Below are positions 63,301-64,000 of a DNA stretch of 64,000 bases, in pieces. Source of the stretch: G963665975 sp963665975 (GTDB taxonomy: Bacteria; Bacteroidota; Rhodothermia; Rhodothermales; Bin80); contig OY762508.1 in assembly GCA_963665975.1 (NCBI GenBank), positions 372,001 through 436,000 of the forward strand, given 5' to 3'. Below the pieces are notes generated by a model, which worked only from the letters and a program-made list of their open reading frames with translations, did not search any database and had not been told where the DNA came from. How positions within the stretch are numbered: the first letter of the stretch is position 1; each line of letters begins with the position of its first letter. A program made the translations under genes and the position numbers.

Positions 63301-63466
63301 ACCCACTTCGATAACAATTCGTAGTCAGCACGGCGAGGAAGTGGTGTTGCGCGCGGACATCGAATCGGTATCCTTACAAGCCGGCTCAGGGATGCCGCCC
63401 GGCCTAATTACCGGACTTGACGAAGCCGATATCGCCAACCTGCTTGCTTTCCTGCGCATGGAATAG
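60398..63466 (+). CDS. Large PVC-type heme-binding CxxCH lipoprotein
   Basis: 1022 aa from ATG 60398 (TTG 60392 alternative). A hydrophobic signal (LAPVACILCFSFSAIRC) is followed by a PQQ-dehydrogenase/sorbosone-like beta-propeller (FRVELVAAEPIVMDPVAMAI, RLYVAEMPGYPLDTHGSGRI, DTDGDHLPDTAVLFADSLRL, GPDGALYVVDYYRQIVEHPE) to about residue 440, HEAT-like repeats in the middle (ARVHALWTLDGLDRLDAATL etc.), and a C-terminal cytochrome c domain with RVCAACHRAGPVG (CxxCH) and DPSQSIANGYELWTV. This is the membrane-bound dehydrogenase/heme type abundant in Planctomycetes and Rhodothermia. It may accept electrons from the GMC enzyme. Confidence 0.88.
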   Translation: MLPEAGHARTVHTCKSSCSQIVAALHRLAPVACILCFSFSAIRCGNSPTQGPPFAPDDALATIQVDSGFRVELVAAEPIVMDPVAMAIDEYGRLYVAEMPGYPLDTHGSGRITMLRDTDGDHLPDTAVLFADSLRLPTGMMRWKKGVLVTDPPDILYLEDTDGDGRSDVRQVVLTGFALSNPQHNANTPKYGLDNWITVANNATIWWTEHYADQFGDRGSEVHYPAHPEGPRLAPNGANRNVRFRPDSFELEARSGKSQFGHTFNAWGHHFLNDNSHHHYHEVIGAEVFERNPDLPVQRATHYTSDHGNAAAVFPITLDPEHQLLTDRGVFTSACGITYYMGGLFPAPYDRDVTFTAEPVHNLVHADKVTYNGPTYTASRITEGREFLASTDSWFRPVNFSVGPDGALYVVDYYRQIVEHPEWMDDDARTGDLHRGSDRGRIYRVIPNGTPPPEWLDALTLGDASTATLVAHLESNNAWWRLNAQRLLVDRRGGDAADLLARLVESGTSPEARVHALWTLDGLDRLDAATLRTALADTHARVRENAIRLAEQYAPRMPDVATLLMTMETDPDLGVRFQLMSAASLLESSAAKALQHRILLRDMKNAWVQTMGLLVLGTDLGAVLQDALAQAPPARNDTYASYLARIAALIGASGDADAIRALLRLTRPGPVRAQWWNAALLGGLAGGLQTGPDDRGALDGERAALAERALQDMEAAHAALSIVQTIGLPPEFALGPAVRVAEDQSYKADVRARALGIIALGDADGHVPLFRAMIQTAEPLIVQRAAIEALGSVNGETPAHIVLEEWSSLTPALRQDAIDLMITEVRAGRLLDAIEDGVVLAAELSWRHRVVLMRDTRESLRSRARSLLSLQADLEEVTEDRYSSVLDATGNAQDGTAIFHRVCAACHRAGPVGATDYGPDLSTVQHWPRKALLAKILDPSQSIANGYELWTVERSRGDAVHGVMAQETPTSITIRSQHGEEVVLRADIESVSLQAGSGMPPGLITGLDEADIANLLAFLRME

Positions 63467-63555
63467 GCCCGTTTGCCCGAAAGCATTGAGGTTCGCGCGT
63501 GAGACTCCTATACTTCAGGAGATCTACTCCATGCTCACATCATCCTGCACGCCTC

Positions 63556-64000
63556 ATGTCCAGTACGCAGACGCTCACTCTCGCCATTATTCTACTTTTT
63601 GTTCTTCCCCTCGCCAGCGCGGCGCAGATTCCTGACCTGAGCCAGTGGAGAGTTCACGATTTGGACCGGGCTCAACCCGCGATTGTGGATCCGGGACCGG
63701 CTATGGACCCGGCGCCCGCGCCATCGGATGCGATCGTTCTGTTTAACGGCGAGGATTTCGATGCGTGGGAGCACTTGACCGGTGACCCCGTCAAGTGGAC
63801 CATTCAGGACGGGTACGCGCAGGTCGCCAAGCGCACCGGCCCTATTCGGACCAAGCAGGGTTTCGGCGATGTGCAACTGCATGTCGAATGGGCAACTCCC
63901 AATAGTGGTGAGGGCCAGGACAGCGGCAATAGCGGCGTTTTTCTCATGGGTACCTATGAGGTCCAGGTGCTCAATTCTCACGGCAACGAGACCTATCCGG
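63556..64000 (+). CDS. DUF1080 (3-keto-disaccharide hydrolase) protein, 3'-truncated by window end
   Basis: The frame from ATG 63556 stays open to the end of the window (148 codons seen). A signal peptide (MSSTQTLTLAIILLFVLPLA) ends near SAAQ. IVLFNGEDFDAWEHLTGDPV and FGDVQLHVEWATPNSG, then NSGVFLMGTYEVQVLNSHGN, are the concanavalin-like fold blocks of DUF1080. Members hydrolyse glycosidic bonds of 3-keto-glycosides. It follows the heme protein by 89 bases. The C-terminus is outside the window. Confidence 0.88.
   Translation, partial: MSSTQTLTLAIILLFVLPLASAAQIPDLSQWRVHDLDRAQPAIVDPGPAMDPAPAPSDAIVLFNGEDFDAWEHLTGDPVKWTIQDGYAQVAKRTGPIRTKQGFGDVQLHVEWATPNSGEGQDSGNSGVFLMGTYEVQVLNSHGNETYP

Overview
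The window looks like a chromosomal segment of a Bacteroidota-lineage bacterium, most likely a Rhodothermia/Balneola-type marine or saline organism. This rests on recognisable families only: DUF4837, DUF4293 and DUF4296-like proteins, a Bacteroidota-type outer-membrane beta-barrel receptor, an ExbB-ExbD-ExbD operon, and Tat-exported Gfo/Idh/MocA and TIM-barrel enzymes. The moderately high GC by eye fits. No 16S rRNA gene is present, so the taxonomy is inference.

Layout. 1-5.9 kb is a tightly packed tryptophan operon (trpS-trpG-trpD-trpC-trpF-trpB-trpA) with ATGA overlaps; trpE is not in the window. 5.9-8.6 kb holds two lipoproteins and a GT2 glycosyltransferase. 8.6-16.3 kb is an accessory region. 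Its left half is decaying genes: a beta-propeller lipoprotein, a thioredoxin-like pseudogene and a frameshifted lipoprotein. Its right half is a complete ubiquitin-like conjugation cassette, Ubl (13397), E2 (13711), JAB isopeptidase (14201) and E1 (14752). It faces a divergent arm made of a sigma-70-family factor, a 126-aa unknown protein and an ImmA/IrrE metallopeptidase. The shared 149-bp intergenic region carries AACCTG half-sites. A gene behind the outer-membrane receptor operon appears cut off at the right edge of this cassette.

16.3-34.5 kb is mostly housekeeping and envelope functions: receptor and Spy-like protein, VanZ, DUF4293, NAD-isocitrate dehydrogenase, ExbB/ExbD, S41 protease, a penicillin-acylase-like protein, GlcNAc-type kinase, acetyl-CoA synthetase and RecQ. 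tRNA-Phe and tRNA-Asp follow.

35-43 kb and 49.5-64 kb are rich in sugar and polyol oxidation genes: four Gfo/Idh/MocA oxidoreductases, five TIM-barrel isomerases, a GMC oxidoreductase with its small subunit, an SIS protein, an MBL hydrolase, a large CxxCH heme lipoprotein and a DUF1080 protein cut by the window end. Together they suggest periplasmic oxidation of glycosides and processing of keto-sugars. Between these blocks lie ispH, a decayed IS66 element with both terminal inverted repeats, an MpaB/Lcp-type oxygenase and the hpnC-hpnE squalene genes.
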